Assembly (NCBI RefSeq): GCF_001894805.1
Contig: NZ_BCWX01000004.1
Span: 558,001-622,000 of the forward strand
Length of the DNA: 64,000 nt
Direction of reading: 5' to 3'
Origin: Rhodococcus globerulus NBRC 14531
Lineage (GTDB): Bacteria; Actinomycetota; Actinomycetes; Mycobacteriales; Mycobacteriaceae
A program made the translations under genes and the position numbers. Every line of letters starts with the position of its first letter. Position 1 is the stretch's first letter. Under the pieces are notes generated by a model that was not told the origin of the DNA, searched no databases, and was given only the letters and a program-made list of their open reading frames with translations. Below, piece by piece: positions 1 through 9,078 of this stretch.

Positions 1-779
1 ACGTCTACCGCGAACTCGGAGCCAACTCCGAAGTACCAGTGGTCTTCCTGCACCATTTCGCCGCAGTCCTCGACGACTGGGATCCCCGCGTCATCGACGG
101 CATCGCCGCTCAGCACCGCGTCATCGCCTTCGACAACAGAGGCGTCGGCGGCACCAACTCCAAGGTGCCAGCCGACCTTGAGCAGATGGGCGCCGACGCT
201 ATCGCCTTCATCCGGGCGCTCGGCCACGAGAAAGTCGACCTCTTCGGCTTCTCCGTGGGCGGAGCCGTGGCTCAGATGATCGCCCTGCAGGCACCAGACC
301 TCGTACGCCGCATGGTCGTTGCCGGAACGGGACCACGCGGCGGCGGCGGAATCTGGAAGATGCCGTTCATTGTCGGCGGCGCCTACGCCAAGGCGGCGCT
401 GGCCCGCAAGGACGCCCGCCACTTCCTCTTCTTTCCCCGCAACGCTGAGGGCAAGAAAGCCGCAAACGCCTACTTCGACCGCCTCGCCGAACGAACCACC
501 GACCGCGACAAGCCGATCTCGAACCAGGCCCGCATCGCACAGCTCCGAGCCATCACCACCGGCGGACTCCACGCACCGGACGACCTCTCGAAGATCACCG
601 CGCCGGTCTTCGTCGCCAACGGCGACAACGACCTCATGGTCGCCAGCGAGCACTCCGAGGACCTGGCCAGGCGCCTGCCCAACTCCAAAATCACGATCTA
701 CCCCAACTCAGGGCACGGCGGCATCTTCCAGTACCACGAGACCTTCGTCCCCGAAGTCCTGAAGTTCCTAGCCGACTGA
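1..779 (+). CDS. Alpha/beta hydrolase, 5' end outside the window
   Basis: The reading frame is open from the first bases of the window, so the true start lies upstream; an internal GTG at 39 is not needed as a start. The protein shows the alpha/beta-hydrolase fold in order: the HHF oxyanion region near the visible N-terminus, DNRGVGGT, the nucleophile elbow GFSVGG, the acid in ANGDND and the catalytic His in SGHGG. About 258 residues are visible, close to the full family length. It probably hydrolyses a small ester or acts in a meta-cleavage or epoxide-type pathway, but the substrate cannot be read from sequence. No operon partner is visible. Confidence 0.85.
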   Translation, partial: VYRELGANSEVPVVFLHHFAAVLDDWDPRVIDGIAAQHRVIAFDNRGVGGTNSKVPADLEQMGADAIAFIRALGHEKVDLFGFSVGGAVAQMIALQAPDLVRRMVVAGTGPRGGGGIWKMPFIVGGAYAKAALARKDARHFLFFPRNAEGKKAANAYFDRLAERTTDRDKPISNQARIAQLRAITTGGLHAPDDLSKITAPVFVANGDNDLMVASEHSEDLARRLPNSKITIYPNSGHGGIFQYHETFVPEVLKFLAD

Positions 780-854
780 CGAAATCCAACCCTGGGAACA
801 GCTCGCCCCGTCACCGTATGACCGCCACCGACCACCGCACCGAGATAGCCGCTC

Positions 855-872
855 GATTCCAAATATGGAATC
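855..872. promoter_or_regulatory. Palindrome, possible operator or small terminator
   Basis: Arms GATTCCA and TGGAATC are separated by AATA, a perfect 7-bp inverted repeat. TTCCA/TGGAA arms are typical of IclR-family operators, and a similar palindrome occurs at 42183-42201 beside an IclR gene. Its position 75 bp after the hydrolase stop leaves its role unclear. Confidence 0.3.
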
Positions 873-1171
873 AGGCTACCGAACTGAACGTCGCTGCTTG
901 ACCGATCGCTCCGGGTGATTGCCTGCTATTCCCGAAAACTGCTGCATCCCAAACAACTTGACAGCGCCTGTTTGACAGCGCATTTCGCGGGGGTCGGCGT
1001 CGGGCAGCCCCGCTGCGATAGAACGTCCAGCTCTGAGGGAAACGGAAGGCGATTGTGTGCGAATGACGAACTTGCTCAGTGTAATTCTTCAAGCCTAGGT
1101 GTCGCTGGAGAAGCTGAAAGCAGCTGCTGCTCTCTGGATCGCCAATTTCTCGTACTACCCCACTGAAGCCG

Positions 1172-1207
1172 AGGGTGAAACGTAGGGTGAAGCGGAGGGT
1201 GAAATAT
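1172..1207. repeat. Three 12-bp tandem repeats
   Basis: The units start at 1172, 1184 and 1196, each beginning AGGGTGAA followed by a variable tetramer (ACGT, GCGG, ATAT). They lie in non-coding DNA upstream of the M23 genes. Confidence 0.6.
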
Positions 1208-1496
1208 TCCAGTCCGGAAACACGCATTTCTTTGTGAAAGGCCATGCAACGACGTTGATTACCTGGTCACGTGTGTGCGAGCGAGCTTGGGTGGCCTCGA
1301 CTACATGTGCGGCTCTCCAGCCGTGCAATTTCGAGATTCGAAATTCATTGATGAAACTGGCAATTCGTGCATATGCTCGAACAATACGTCGACCCGGCAT
1401 ATCTGATTCAGCTCTCGGGTTCATGACGACGAATGGATCTGAAACTGACTGATTTACGGCGGCGAGGAATTGCCTATTCATAAAAGGACACCATCC

Positions 1497-2738
1497 ATGC
1501 GTAGAGCTTCACTAGTCCTCGTTGCATGTGCCGCGCTACTCGCGGCCTGCTCGTCAGCTGCCGATTCCACCGAATCGGCGGCGACATCGACCGTCGATTC
1601 CCGAGGTGGCATCCCACCCGGCTACCCGCTTGATGCCGATGTGATGGCGCCACTTGTCATTACGGCACTAGGGCCGGATCCGATTCCGGTTACCGGTACA
1701 GACGGCAAAGTTCATGTGGCCTATGAAATTTCGGTACTCAACTTGTCGCCGCGGCCCGCGACCATCACTGAGATCGACACACTGGCCGGTGGGCCGGACG
1801 GCGAGGTAGTAGCGAGCCTGACGAAAGACGAGGTGCTGGCCCGTACCTTCCCGTTGGCTAATTTCGAAGCGGCACCAGTTACCGACATCCCCGTCGGTCG
1901 CACTGTTGTGTTGGTGCTCGACGGGGTCTACGACACCCGCGCGGAGGTCCCGGCTGAGGTGACCCATCGGCTGGTCACCTCGTATGGCCCCTTCATCACG
2001 CAGGATTCCGGCCTCAATGCGAGATATCCGGACACCGTGACTCAGATCGGTGGAGCGGTCAAGACAAGTGCAAGATCGCCAGTGACCATCGGGCCACCCC
2101 TCGCCGGTGACGGTTGGGTGGCGGCCAACGGCTGTTGCGTGATCACATCGCACCGTGGAGCGATGATGGCTGTGGGCGGACGGATCAACGGGACCGAACG
2201 TTATGCCGTCGACTGGATGCGTATCGATATGAACGACCCGGTTCTCAGTTCCAGCGATGGTGACGGCTCGAAGAATGAGGACTACTTCGCTTACTACGCA
2301 TCGCTGTTGGCGGTGGCCGACGGCACCGTTGTGTCAGTTGTGTCTGACAAGAAGGACGAGCCGCCGCATCAAGTCAACCAAAGTCTGACGTTCAATCAAC
2401 TCGGTGGCAACTACGTGATCATCGACATTGGCGGCGGCAATTACGCCTTCTATGCGCACATGATCCCTGGATCGGCGTCGGTGAAGGTCGGAGACAAGGT
2501 TTCCCGCGGCCAGGTAATCGGAGACTTGGGCAACTCGGGCAACACCACGGAGGTTCACTTGCACTTCCATGTCTCTCGGGCTCCGGCGCCTTTGTCCAGC
2601 GACAACGTGCCCTACGAGATCGACCGCTTCACATTCGTGGGCTCGACGGCCACAGATTCCCTCGTGAAGGGACCGGATGCGGGAGAGCGAACCGATCAGC
2701 TCCCGCTCAATTCGGACGTCATCAACTTCCCCAAGTAA
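1497..2738 (+). CDS. Secreted M23-family peptidase lipoprotein, copy 1
   Basis: A 413-residue lipoprotein with a short signal sequence and lipobox LLAAC, placing the lipidated Cys at residue 18. The ATG at 1497 is chosen because an AGGA sequence precedes it and it opens directly into the signal peptide. The C-terminal half carries an M23 (LytM-type) metallopeptidase domain: a histidine region (TSHRGAMM), RYAVDW with the metal-ligand Asp, NYVIIDIG, YAHM, and the HLHFHV motif of the active site. The middle region before it is a beta-rich domain of unknown role. It is expected to act on peptidoglycan peptides at the outer face of the membrane, or as an inactive LytM regulator. The next gene is a close paralogue 11 bp downstream, so the two are probably co-transcribed. 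Confidence 0.85.
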   Translation: MRRASLVLVACAALLAACSSAADSTESAATSTVDSRGGIPPGYPLDADVMAPLVITALGPDPIPVTGTDGKVHVAYEISVLNLSPRPATITEIDTLAGGPDGEVVASLTKDEVLARTFPLANFEAAPVTDIPVGRTVVLVLDGVYDTRAEVPAEVTHRLVTSYGPFITQDSGLNARYPDTVTQIGGAVKTSARSPVTIGPPLAGDGWVAANGCCVITSHRGAMMAVGGRINGTERYAVDWMRIDMNDPVLSSSDGDGSKNEDYFAYYASLLAVADGTVVSVVSDKKDEPPHQVNQSLTFNQLGGNYVIIDIGGGNYAFYAHMIPGSASVKVGDKVSRGQVIGDLGNSGNTTEVHLHFHVSRAPAPLSSDNVPYEIDRFTFVGSTATDSLVKGPDAGERTDQLPLNSDVINFPK

Positions 2739-2749
2739 GGACGCGGACA

Positions 2750-4009
2750 ATGCGAAGGGCCCCAATAGTTCTCGTTGCATGTGCAGCCCTGCTCGCGGCG
2801 TGTTCATCTGTCGGCTCCACCGACTCGACGGCAGCTTCGACACCGACCGTCGATCCTCGCGGCGGGGTTCCGCCGGGGTATCCCCTAGACAACGATGTGG
2901 CGACGCCGTTGGTGATCAACACTCTCGGACCGGATCCGATTCCGGTCACCGGCACCGACGGGAAAGTTCATGTGGCCTACGAGATCCAGCTGCTCAACGT
3001 CACACCTCGCCCGGTGACGATCACGCAGGTCGAGACCCTCGCCGACGGGCCTGACGGCAAGGTCGTCACCACCGCAGGACAAGCAGAGGTGGCAGCACGG
3101 ACTCTCCAGTTTCCGCCGGCGTCCGGCGACATAGCCGCGGGTCGCACGGTGGTGCTCCTTCTCGATGACGTCTACGACAGCCGCGACGATGTTCCGGCCG
3201 AAGTGACACACCGCATCAGCGCCACGCTCGGCGCGGCGACGCCTGGATCGGAAGCACACGGCGCGTTGTACCCGGACAGCACTACCCAGATCGGCGGGGC
3301 GGTGCGGACGAGTGGGGCCTCGCCCGTCGTCATCGGGCCGCCGGTTGCCGGTGATGGTTGGATTGCCGACAACAGCTGTTGCGTAATGAATGCGCACCGA
3401 GGTGTAGTGATGGCGTTGGGCGGCAGGATGAACGGCGCCGAGCGCTATGCCATCGACTGGATGCAAACCAATGAGGGCAACGCAATCGCTGTCGGCGACG
3501 GAACCCGCAATGAGGACTACTCCGGATACGGCGCCGAACTGTTGGCCGTGGCCGACGGCAAGGTCGTGACCGTGGTGTCGGACATGCCGGATGTTCCGCC
3601 CAAGATCCTTCCGGAGGGCGTCGCCGTTGATCAGTTGGCCGGAAACTACGTCATTATCGACATCGGTGACGGGAACTTCGCCTTCTACGCACACATGATC
3701 CCGGGTAGCGCGTCGGTAAAGGTCGGTGAGACGGTCACCCGAGGGCAGGTAATCGGCAAACTCGGCAACTCGGGGAACACGACTGCGCCGCACCTCCACT
3801 TTCACGTGTCCCGAGCGCCGCTACCCCTGTCGGGTGACAACGTCCCATACGAGATCGACCGGTTCACATTCGTCGGAGCCGTAGGCGTGGAGGCTTCTTC
3901 TACCGACGAAGGCATTTTCGTCAATGTCTCGGAGGGTCCCGATGCCGGAGAGCGCGAGAATCAGCTCCCTCTGTATTCCACCATCGTCGACTTTCCGCCC
4001 GCTGCCTGA
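2750..4009 (+). CDS. Secreted M23-family peptidase lipoprotein, copy 2
   Basis: A 419-residue tandem paralogue of the preceding gene, with the same signal sequence pattern (lipobox LLAAC, Cys18), the same central region beginning with RGGVPPGYPLDN and the same M23 core: NAHRGVVM, RYAIDW, NYVIIDIGDG, YAHM and HLHFHV. It differs by an extra stretch near residues 385-400, before the shared C-terminal tail (GPDAGERENQLPL). The copy probably arose by tandem duplication. It is expected to be a cell-envelope peptidoglycan endopeptidase. The stop codon overlaps the start of a 37-codon remnant of a third copy (TGATG). Confidence 0.85.
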   Translation: MRRAPIVLVACAALLAACSSVGSTDSTAASTPTVDPRGGVPPGYPLDNDVATPLVINTLGPDPIPVTGTDGKVHVAYEIQLLNVTPRPVTITQVETLADGPDGKVVTTAGQAEVAARTLQFPPASGDIAAGRTVVLLLDDVYDSRDDVPAEVTHRISATLGAATPGSEAHGALYPDSTTQIGGAVRTSGASPVVIGPPVAGDGWIADNSCCVMNAHRGVVMALGGRMNGAERYAIDWMQTNEGNAIAVGDGTRNEDYSGYGAELLAVADGKVVTVVSDMPDVPPKILPEGVAVDQLAGNYVIIDIGDGNFAFYAHMIPGSASVKVGETVTRGQVIGKLGNSGNTTAPHLHFHVSRAPLPLSGDNVPYEIDRFTFVGAVGVEASSTDEGIFVNVSEGPDAGERENQLPLYSTIVDFPPAA

Positions 4010-4122
4010 TGCTCCGAGTATGCACTGCAACAGACGCTTTCGTGAAGGGGCCGAATGCCGGTGAACGAACCAACCAACTTCCGCTCAACGACGACGTCGT
4101 CAACTTCAGGGAGATGCCATGA
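4009..4122 (+). pseudogene. 3' remnant of a third M23 lipoprotein copy
   Basis: A 37-codon frame opens at the ATG overlapping the previous stop. From 4033 it encodes DAFVKGPNAGERTNQLPLND, closely matching the C-terminal tail of copy 1 (LVKGPDAGERTDQLPLNS). The frame ends with a TGA at 4120-4122 that overlaps the ATG of the following beta-lactamase-like gene (ATGA). Only about 28 codons are homologous; the signal peptide and M23 domain are gone. This looks like a deletion derivative of a third tandem copy that was translationally coupled to the downstream gene. Whether it is still translated is unknown. Confidence 0.75.
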
Positions 4123-5276
4123 AACTCGCAGCCACGACACTCGCGATTGCGATGGTGACGCTGACGGCCTGCGCGAGCGGAGAAGCCAGCCAAACCAATT
4201 CGACATCAAGGGAATCCGATTCTGCACAAACCTCGCTCGAGTCCGCGGCGCTACCCGTCATCAACGAGCAAATGAAGGAAATGGGGATACCTGGATTGGT
4301 TGCCATTGTCGCCAGTCCCGATCGAGGCACCTACAAGATCGCGGCAGGCGTCGCAAATATCGACACGAACGAACCTATGAAGGTGGAGAACCACTTTCGA
4401 ATCGGGAGTATCAGTAAGACACTGACCGCGACGGTGGTCCTGCAGCTCGCCCAAGAGGGCAAGCTCGGACTCGATGATGCACTGGCACCCTACTTTCCGA
4501 CGCTTGATACCAACGGTGCCACCATCAGGCAAGCACTCAACATGACGTCGGGCATCCCCACCTATACACCCGACCAATTCTTGAATGATCTTGCGAACAA
4601 TCCTGCACGAGTGTGGAGTCCGGAGGAACTCCTCGCTACCACGGTCGGTCAACCGGCCGAGTTTGCGCCAGGGGCGGGCTGGGATTATTCGAACACCAAC
4701 TACGTAATGCTCGGTCTTATTGCCGAACAGCACGGCCGTGCCTCACTTGGCGCCCTCGTGCAGGATCGCATCTTCAGCCCTTTGCAGATGACCGGCTGTT
4801 CGATGCCGGCGCAGGAAGATTCGACGCTTTCCGTCCCGTACAGCCGCGGATATCAGTACGGCACCGAGTGGGACAACCCGAGCCCGCCGGCACCGAAACC
4901 AGATTTGATCGATGTGACGAACTCCAATCCCTCCTGGGGATTCGGTGCGGGCGAAGCCATTTGCACTGCCGACGATATGGCGATCTGGGGCCGCGCTCTC
5001 GTTGCCGGGGATCTCTTGGATCCCGAAATGCAAGAAGAACGACTCGACTTCGTCACCGGCGGAGCGATGCCCTACGGACTGGGCATCGCGAAGCTCAACG
5101 GACTCACCGGACACCAGGGCCATATGAGCGGCTACCAAACCCAAACGACGCGTCGGGAATCAGACGGCACGATCATCGTTGTCCTGACAAACATCACGCA
5201 GGCACCGGACGGGGAGTTGCCGGCGACAAAGATCTCGGAGCTGATCTCGCGGGCGATTCCGGTGCAGGACAAGTAG
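4119..5276 (+). CDS. Serine beta-lactamase-like / D-Ala-D-Ala carboxypeptidase lipoprotein
   Basis: A 385-residue member of the beta-lactamase (PF00144-type, class C/EstB) serine hydrolases. It has an N-terminal signal and lipobox TLTAC (Cys18). The catalytic SxxK is S97-I-S-K100, the second motif is YSNTNY, and the third-motif position is occupied by the GHQG-HMSGY segment rather than a classical KTG, as in carboxypeptidase or esterase members of the family. Its ATG overlaps the end of the M23 remnant, so it was once coupled to the M23 genes. It is expected to act outside the membrane on peptidoglycan stem peptides or an ester. A role in drug resistance cannot be inferred from sequence. Confidence 0.85.
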   Translation: MKLAATTLAIAMVTLTACASGEASQTNSTSRESDSAQTSLESAALPVINEQMKEMGIPGLVAIVASPDRGTYKIAAGVANIDTNEPMKVENHFRIGSISKTLTATVVLQLAQEGKLGLDDALAPYFPTLDTNGATIRQALNMTSGIPTYTPDQFLNDLANNPARVWSPEELLATTVGQPAEFAPGAGWDYSNTNYVMLGLIAEQHGRASLGALVQDRIFSPLQMTGCSMPAQEDSTLSVPYSRGYQYGTEWDNPSPPAPKPDLIDVTNSNPSWGFGAGEAICTADDMAIWGRALVAGDLLDPEMQEERLDFVTGGAMPYGLGIAKLNGLTGHQGHMSGYQTQTTRRESDGTIIVVLTNITQAPDGELPATKISELISRAIPVQDK

Positions 5277-5603
5277 TTCCCAGACACCAACAGCTGCCGT
5301 CCAGAACGACACAAGGCTGTCCTGGGACCCGTTATCCACGCGCTTGAAAGCCTTGTCGATCGGATTCGCGTAGTACCCCGAAGGCAGTTTCACGACTGGC
5401 CAGCCACCCAGTTTGAAAATCAACTCCGCCAGCTCGTCGCTGCCCTCAACTTCGATGGCGATCTCGCCGAGAAAGACGTCGACGTCAGCCACCGAATCCG
5501 GTGCGAAGCTCAACGGTCTACCCGTGTTCGTCTGCACGGAGAACGAAGCCGCGTCAGCCAGATCGCTCATGCGCTCGACGATCGGGGGAAAGGGCAGCGC
5601 CAT
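5160..5603 (-). CDS. Hypothetical protein overlapping the end of the beta-lactamase-like gene
   Basis: A 147-codon minus-strand frame with plausible protein character in its first 110 residues: acidic, with segments such as DVDVFLGEIAIEVEGSDELA and LIFKLGGWPVVKLPSGYYA. The ATG at 5603 is preferred because GGAAG lies 4 bp upstream. The last 40 residues are Arg-rich and lie antisense to the beta-lactamase-like gene over 117 bp, so the 3' end may be frameshifted or the true gene shortened. No family is recognised. It fills the gap between two plus-strand genes in which no better frame exists. Confidence 0.45.
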   Translation of the reverse strand: MALPFPPIVERMSDLADAASFSVQTNTGRPLSFAPDSVADVDVFLGEIAIEVEGSDELAELIFKLGGWPVVKLPSGYYANPIDKAFKRVDNGSQDSLVSFWTAAVGVWELLVLHRNRPRDQLRDLCRRQLPVRCLRDVCQDNDDRAV

Positions 5604-5721
5604 CGGTCTTCCCATTTACGGCCCAGTCATGGCACAAGGCTACTGGGGCAATTATGTCGCCAGTCATTACGCGCCGATTGACGCTGGGTACTGTCGACGC
5701 TATGACTTCACCGAAAGGCGC

Positions 5722-7218
5722 ATGAGCCGCCACCGCACGCTCGCCGTGCAGATCGAAGGACTCGCCATCGAAGATGGGGAGATACCGCCACCGAAGATCG
5801 GCATGGTGCTCGACTTCCCACTTCACTTCACGGAACTCCCGGCCGAGAACATCGACGCAGTAACGATTCGTGCGGTCCTCATAGCCGATGGGCATCCCCC
5901 GATCTTCCAGTACACGGAGGAGGATTCACCGCGCCGCTGGGAATGGAGCGGGGTGCTACGCGGTGACGGGTGGGAGGCGTCGTGGCGAGGATTTCACCCG
6001 CGCTCCGGCCACGTAGAGCTGACCGGCCGCTTCTACGGAACGCTGAGTCACCAGATCACTTCACGAGTGCGTGGCCGTGTGACGCGGGTCCAGTTGCTCA
6101 GCTTGCGATACCGGCGAGAACCCGACAGTCACAGGTGGGCGATCGTGCCAGGACACCGCTCACTGCGCGACGTCACTGAATCGCCCCGGTTCTTCGACAG
6201 AGAGGAGTCGATGCGTGACGACGTATACGAGGTGGATCGCGAAAGCGGGGCATGGATCGAACTCGACCTCGACGACGTCCCACCCCACCCCGTTCGGCCG
6301 CGTTTCGTTCCGGGTGATGTGAGTGCGGCGGGAGATGTGCTGTGGACGGTCGACAGTGGACTCCCGATCGTGGCCAGTATCGACTCCGAACATGTTGCCA
6401 CCGAACATGTCCTACCCGGGCCGACCGGAGTCTCCCGGCACGTGTGGGCCACCCCGGGCGGGTGCTGGGTGGCCGGTACAGACGGAACCTATCGATGCAC
6501 AACAGGATTCGAACCTTGCCGCGTCAGCGACGTCCCGGTACACGCCGGTGCTGTCGTCGGGGAAATCTTCCTGGCTTGCTCACCGGGCGGAGTGTGGTGG
6601 TTGCACACACCGGCGGCGGATCCGATTGCAGTGAAGGTTCCGGACGAGTACGTCAACAGTATTGCTGTAGAGGGTGATTCGTTTCTCGTACTACTCGAGG
6701 CGAGAGTATCCGATCGAGAATCGAGCAGACGGCTGATGCGGGTTACCACTGCTGGTGACGTCACCACAGGGCCCGTCCTGTCATCGATTCCAGGCCCGCG
6801 TCGGCAGCGTCTCTTCCTCGCTGGATCCCCGCTGCGACTGTTCAATCACGGTACGGCGTCGACGATCCTTCCCGACCTGTCACTGGGCGACGAGTACGAT
6901 CTCGGTTGGGAACCGTTCCACGTCAAGCAGGTTGGCACCTATGTCTGTACGGTGGCTCATCCATCGAGCGACGCCTCTCCGATCGGACAGCGGCCGGGTG
7001 ACTGTGATCCGACACGACGGTATCGACTGCTAACGCTCCTGGATGCCGCCACCCTCGAACCGGTGAAAAGCGCACCGATCTTCGCAATCCGACCGGCAAT
7101 CACTGTCGACGCAACGGGCACAGTGTGGATCATCGCCGACGGCTTGCAGTCCCTGCCTGAGCAATCCATGCAGTGGCCGAATCCGCTGGATGTCGCGGCG
7201 CTACTCGACTACCCCTAG
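5722..7218 (+). CDS. Hypothetical protein, probable beta-propeller C-terminal part
   Basis: A 498-residue protein with no signal peptide or membrane segment. The ATG at 5722 is chosen because AAAGG lies just upstream and upstream codons show no protein-like composition. Residues 1-130 form a beta-rich domain containing several Trp (WEWSGVLRGDGWEASWRGF). From about residue 190 there are repeated units of the form GDVLWTVD, RHVWATPGGCWVAGTDG, GGVWWLH, GTVWIIADG, spaced like blades of a beta-propeller. No enzyme motif was found. Possibly a cytoplasmic binding or scaffold protein; the function is unknown. Confidence 0.7.
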   Translation: MSRHRTLAVQIEGLAIEDGEIPPPKIGMVLDFPLHFTELPAENIDAVTIRAVLIADGHPPIFQYTEEDSPRRWEWSGVLRGDGWEASWRGFHPRSGHVELTGRFYGTLSHQITSRVRGRVTRVQLLSLRYRREPDSHRWAIVPGHRSLRDVTESPRFFDREESMRDDVYEVDRESGAWIELDLDDVPPHPVRPRFVPGDVSAAGDVLWTVDSGLPIVASIDSEHVATEHVLPGPTGVSRHVWATPGGCWVAGTDGTYRCTTGFEPCRVSDVPVHAGAVVGEIFLACSPGGVWWLHTPAADPIAVKVPDEYVNSIAVEGDSFLVLLEARVSDRESSRRLMRVTTAGDVTTGPVLSSIPGPRRQRLFLAGSPLRLFNHGTASTILPDLSLGDEYDLGWEPFHVKQVGTYVCTVAHPSSDASPIGQRPGDCDPTRRYRLLTLLDAATLEPVKSAPIFAIRPAITVDATGTVWIIADGLQSLPEQSMQWPNPLDVAALLDYP

Positions 7219-7470
7219 TGGCAATATTTCCACATCGGTGAAGGTGTCCGATCCGGACCCCAGCCGGCGTGTGTGGGTAATCCTGCACACAAGTCGTTCC
7301 CGGATGGCGGGATGTGCCTCCCTGAGAGTGCTTGGGTGCATTCCGGCGCACTGATCTAGCGAACGTTGATCGGATCACGGCTCGCGAAGCCTGGCTGGGC
7401 AAGTCTCCACCAGAAGCCATCCGCCCTGCGACAATGACAACCTCACCACGAGCCGAGGAGATTTCCACCG

Positions 7471-7896
7471 ATGACCGCCCGCACCTACACCTCACATGTC
7501 ATCGTCCGGTGGTCCGACATGGACATCTTCAAACACGTCAACCACGCCCGCATGGTGACGCTCCTCGAGGAAGCCCGCATCGACTCTCTGCTCTCCGCCG
7601 GCCCCGAGATCGCGCACCTTTTCGAGACGTCCGTCGTCGCCGGGATCGAGGTCCGGTACCGCACCCCGCTCAAGCACTCCGACAGCCCACTCGCGGTCAC
7701 CATGTGGATCGAGAAGCTCCGCGCCGTCGATGTCACCCTCCGCTACGAGGTTCGTTCCGCACACGCCGCGCCGGACTCGAAGCCCGCGGTCACCGCCACA
7801 ACCCAACTCGCGTTCGCCGACCCTGACGCCGGTACGCTGCGTCGCCTGTCCGCGGACGAGCGGGCCGCGCTCTCGGCGTGGACCACCGAAGACTGA
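7471..7896 (+). CDS. Acyl-CoA thioesterase, YbgC/FadM-type hotdog fold
   Basis: A 141-residue single-hotdog thioesterase. The family signature VRWSDMDIFKHVNHARM near residues 12-28 carries the catalytic Asp (D17) and the conserved HVN turn; the long hotdog helix LLEEARIDSLL follows, then VVAGIEVRYRTPL. It would hydrolyse an acyl-CoA to free acid and CoA in the cytoplasm. A GAGGAG ribosome-binding site lies about 8 bp before the ATG. It stands alone between two intergenic gaps of 250 and 190 bp. Confidence 0.85.
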   Translation: MTARTYTSHVIVRWSDMDIFKHVNHARMVTLLEEARIDSLLSAGPEIAHLFETSVVAGIEVRYRTPLKHSDSPLAVTMWIEKLRAVDVTLRYEVRSAHAAPDSKPAVTATTQLAFADPDAGTLRRLSADERAALSAWTTED

Positions 7897-8085
7897 CCCA
7901 CGCATCATCGTTGAGCCCGGTTGTGAATCGCACGAGGCACGCCCAGACAATGACTTTCAGCGACATCGACGACGCCACCGCATCGTCGCCGCTCAGGTGA
8001 TCTCAACAACTTGACGGTGCCGCGTCGATACTTCCGGGCTGACGTAGTGTCTTCGCCCAGAAGTACGGCGGCGCGAGAACTCACT

Positions 8086-9078
8086 CTAGTAAGTGCTGAC
8101 GTTCTCGAAGTAGCGGCGGGGAACGTCGAACAACATCGCCGTGATCTGCTCCTCGGTGACGCCTTGCTCACGCACGTACGGGAGGACCTCCTTTTCGATA
8201 TGCAGGTAGTCGAACCCCGGCATCATGTCCTTGAGCGCAGGGTCCATCCAGTCGAAGAAGCAGTTCGCGTCGTGCGAGAGCACCATCTGCTCGGCGTACC
8301 CCCGTCGACACATCTCGACCAGCGTGTCCGCCCGCTCTTCGAAAGAGACATTGACGTTGAGACCGAATCGATCCATTCCTAGTATGAATCCGCTCTCCGC
8401 CAGTTCAGTCAAATGATCTAGATCCGTGCTATCGCCACTGTGGCCCAACACAATCCGATCGGGCTTGACGCCTTCCTCGTCACACATCACTCGCTTGACG
8501 TCGAGGGCCGTCTTACTCTCCGGATGAGTGTGCACCGTAATCGGGGCGCCGGTCAGGTGGTGCGCCTTCGCCACTGCGCGCATTACCCGTTCCACACCCG
8601 GCCTGAGCCCTTCAGCATCGATCGCACACTTGAGCAATGCGGCACGGACTCCGGTGTCGGCAATGCCCACGGTGATGTCCTTGACGAAAAGATCGACCAT
8701 CGGGTCAGGAACCTCCGCGCCCATCACTGCATTGAGTGCCGGCCCCCGATGTTGGAAGTAGAACGGGACGTCGGTGAAGGTGTAGCAGCCAGTGGCTACC
8801 ACAATGTTCAACTCGGGTACCTGTTCGGCGATACGCTGGACCCGCGGTATGTAACGGCCCAGTCCCACCACTGTTGGATCTACAATTGTCTGCACACCTT
8901 GCGCCGCCAGGGCCCGCAACTTCGCGACCGCGTCCGCGACGCGATCGTCTTCGTCTCCCCATTCCTCTGGAAAGTTCTGTTGCATCTCGGTATTGAGAAT
9001 GAAGATGTGCTCGTGCATATAGGTTCGTCCGAGCGCGGACGTATCAATCGAACCTCGAACGGTCTCAACCTGTGCCAT
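8086..9078 (-). CDS. Phosphotriesterase-family metal-dependent hydrolase, lactonase-like
   Basis: A 330-residue amidohydrolase-superfamily protein of the phosphotriesterase (PTE) family. Visible metal ligands in order are H22-x-H24 (MHEH), the bridging Lys in LLKCAID near residue 152, His in VHTH, His in LGHSGD and Asp in LSHDA. PTE-like lactonases of rhodococci (QsdA type) hydrolyse acyl-homoserine lactones and other lactones, so lactonase activity is a reasonable guess, but this could equally be a catabolic esterase or lactonase. The GntR gene upstream on the same strand and the nearby KstD-like gene suggest a degradation role. A 568-bp gap precedes it, so it probably has its own promoter. 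Confidence 0.85.
   Translation of the reverse strand: MAQVETVRGSIDTSALGRTYMHEHIFILNTEMQQNFPEEWGDEDDRVADAVAKLRALAAQGVQTIVDPTVVGLGRYIPRVQRIAEQVPELNIVVATGCYTFTDVPFYFQHRGPALNAVMGAEVPDPMVDLFVKDITVGIADTGVRAALLKCAIDAEGLRPGVERVMRAVAKAHHLTGAPITVHTHPESKTALDVKRVMCDEEGVKPDRIVLGHSGDSTDLDHLTELAESGFILGMDRFGLNVNVSFEERADTLVEMCRRGYAEQMVLSHDANCFFDWMDPALKDMMPGFDYLHIEKEVLPYVREQGVTEEQITAMLFDVPRRYFENVSTY

Larger units (their letters stand above)
780..1496. other. Intergenic region without a convincing gene
   Basis: About 700 bases separate the hydrolase from the first M23 gene. Short open frames here have no recognisable domains and poor codon usage. Two structures stand out: a palindrome GATTCCA-AATA-TGGAATC at 855-872, and three 12-bp tandem units beginning AGGGTGAA at 1172-1207. 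The region is more AT-rich than its neighbours near 1330-1400. Confidence 0.6.

Noticed and set aside
871-1245. Minus-strand open frame of about 120 codons upstream of the M23 genes
   Set aside because: It translates the 12-bp tandem repeats into FTLRFTLRFTLG, has no recognisable domain and lacks a good ribosome-binding site.
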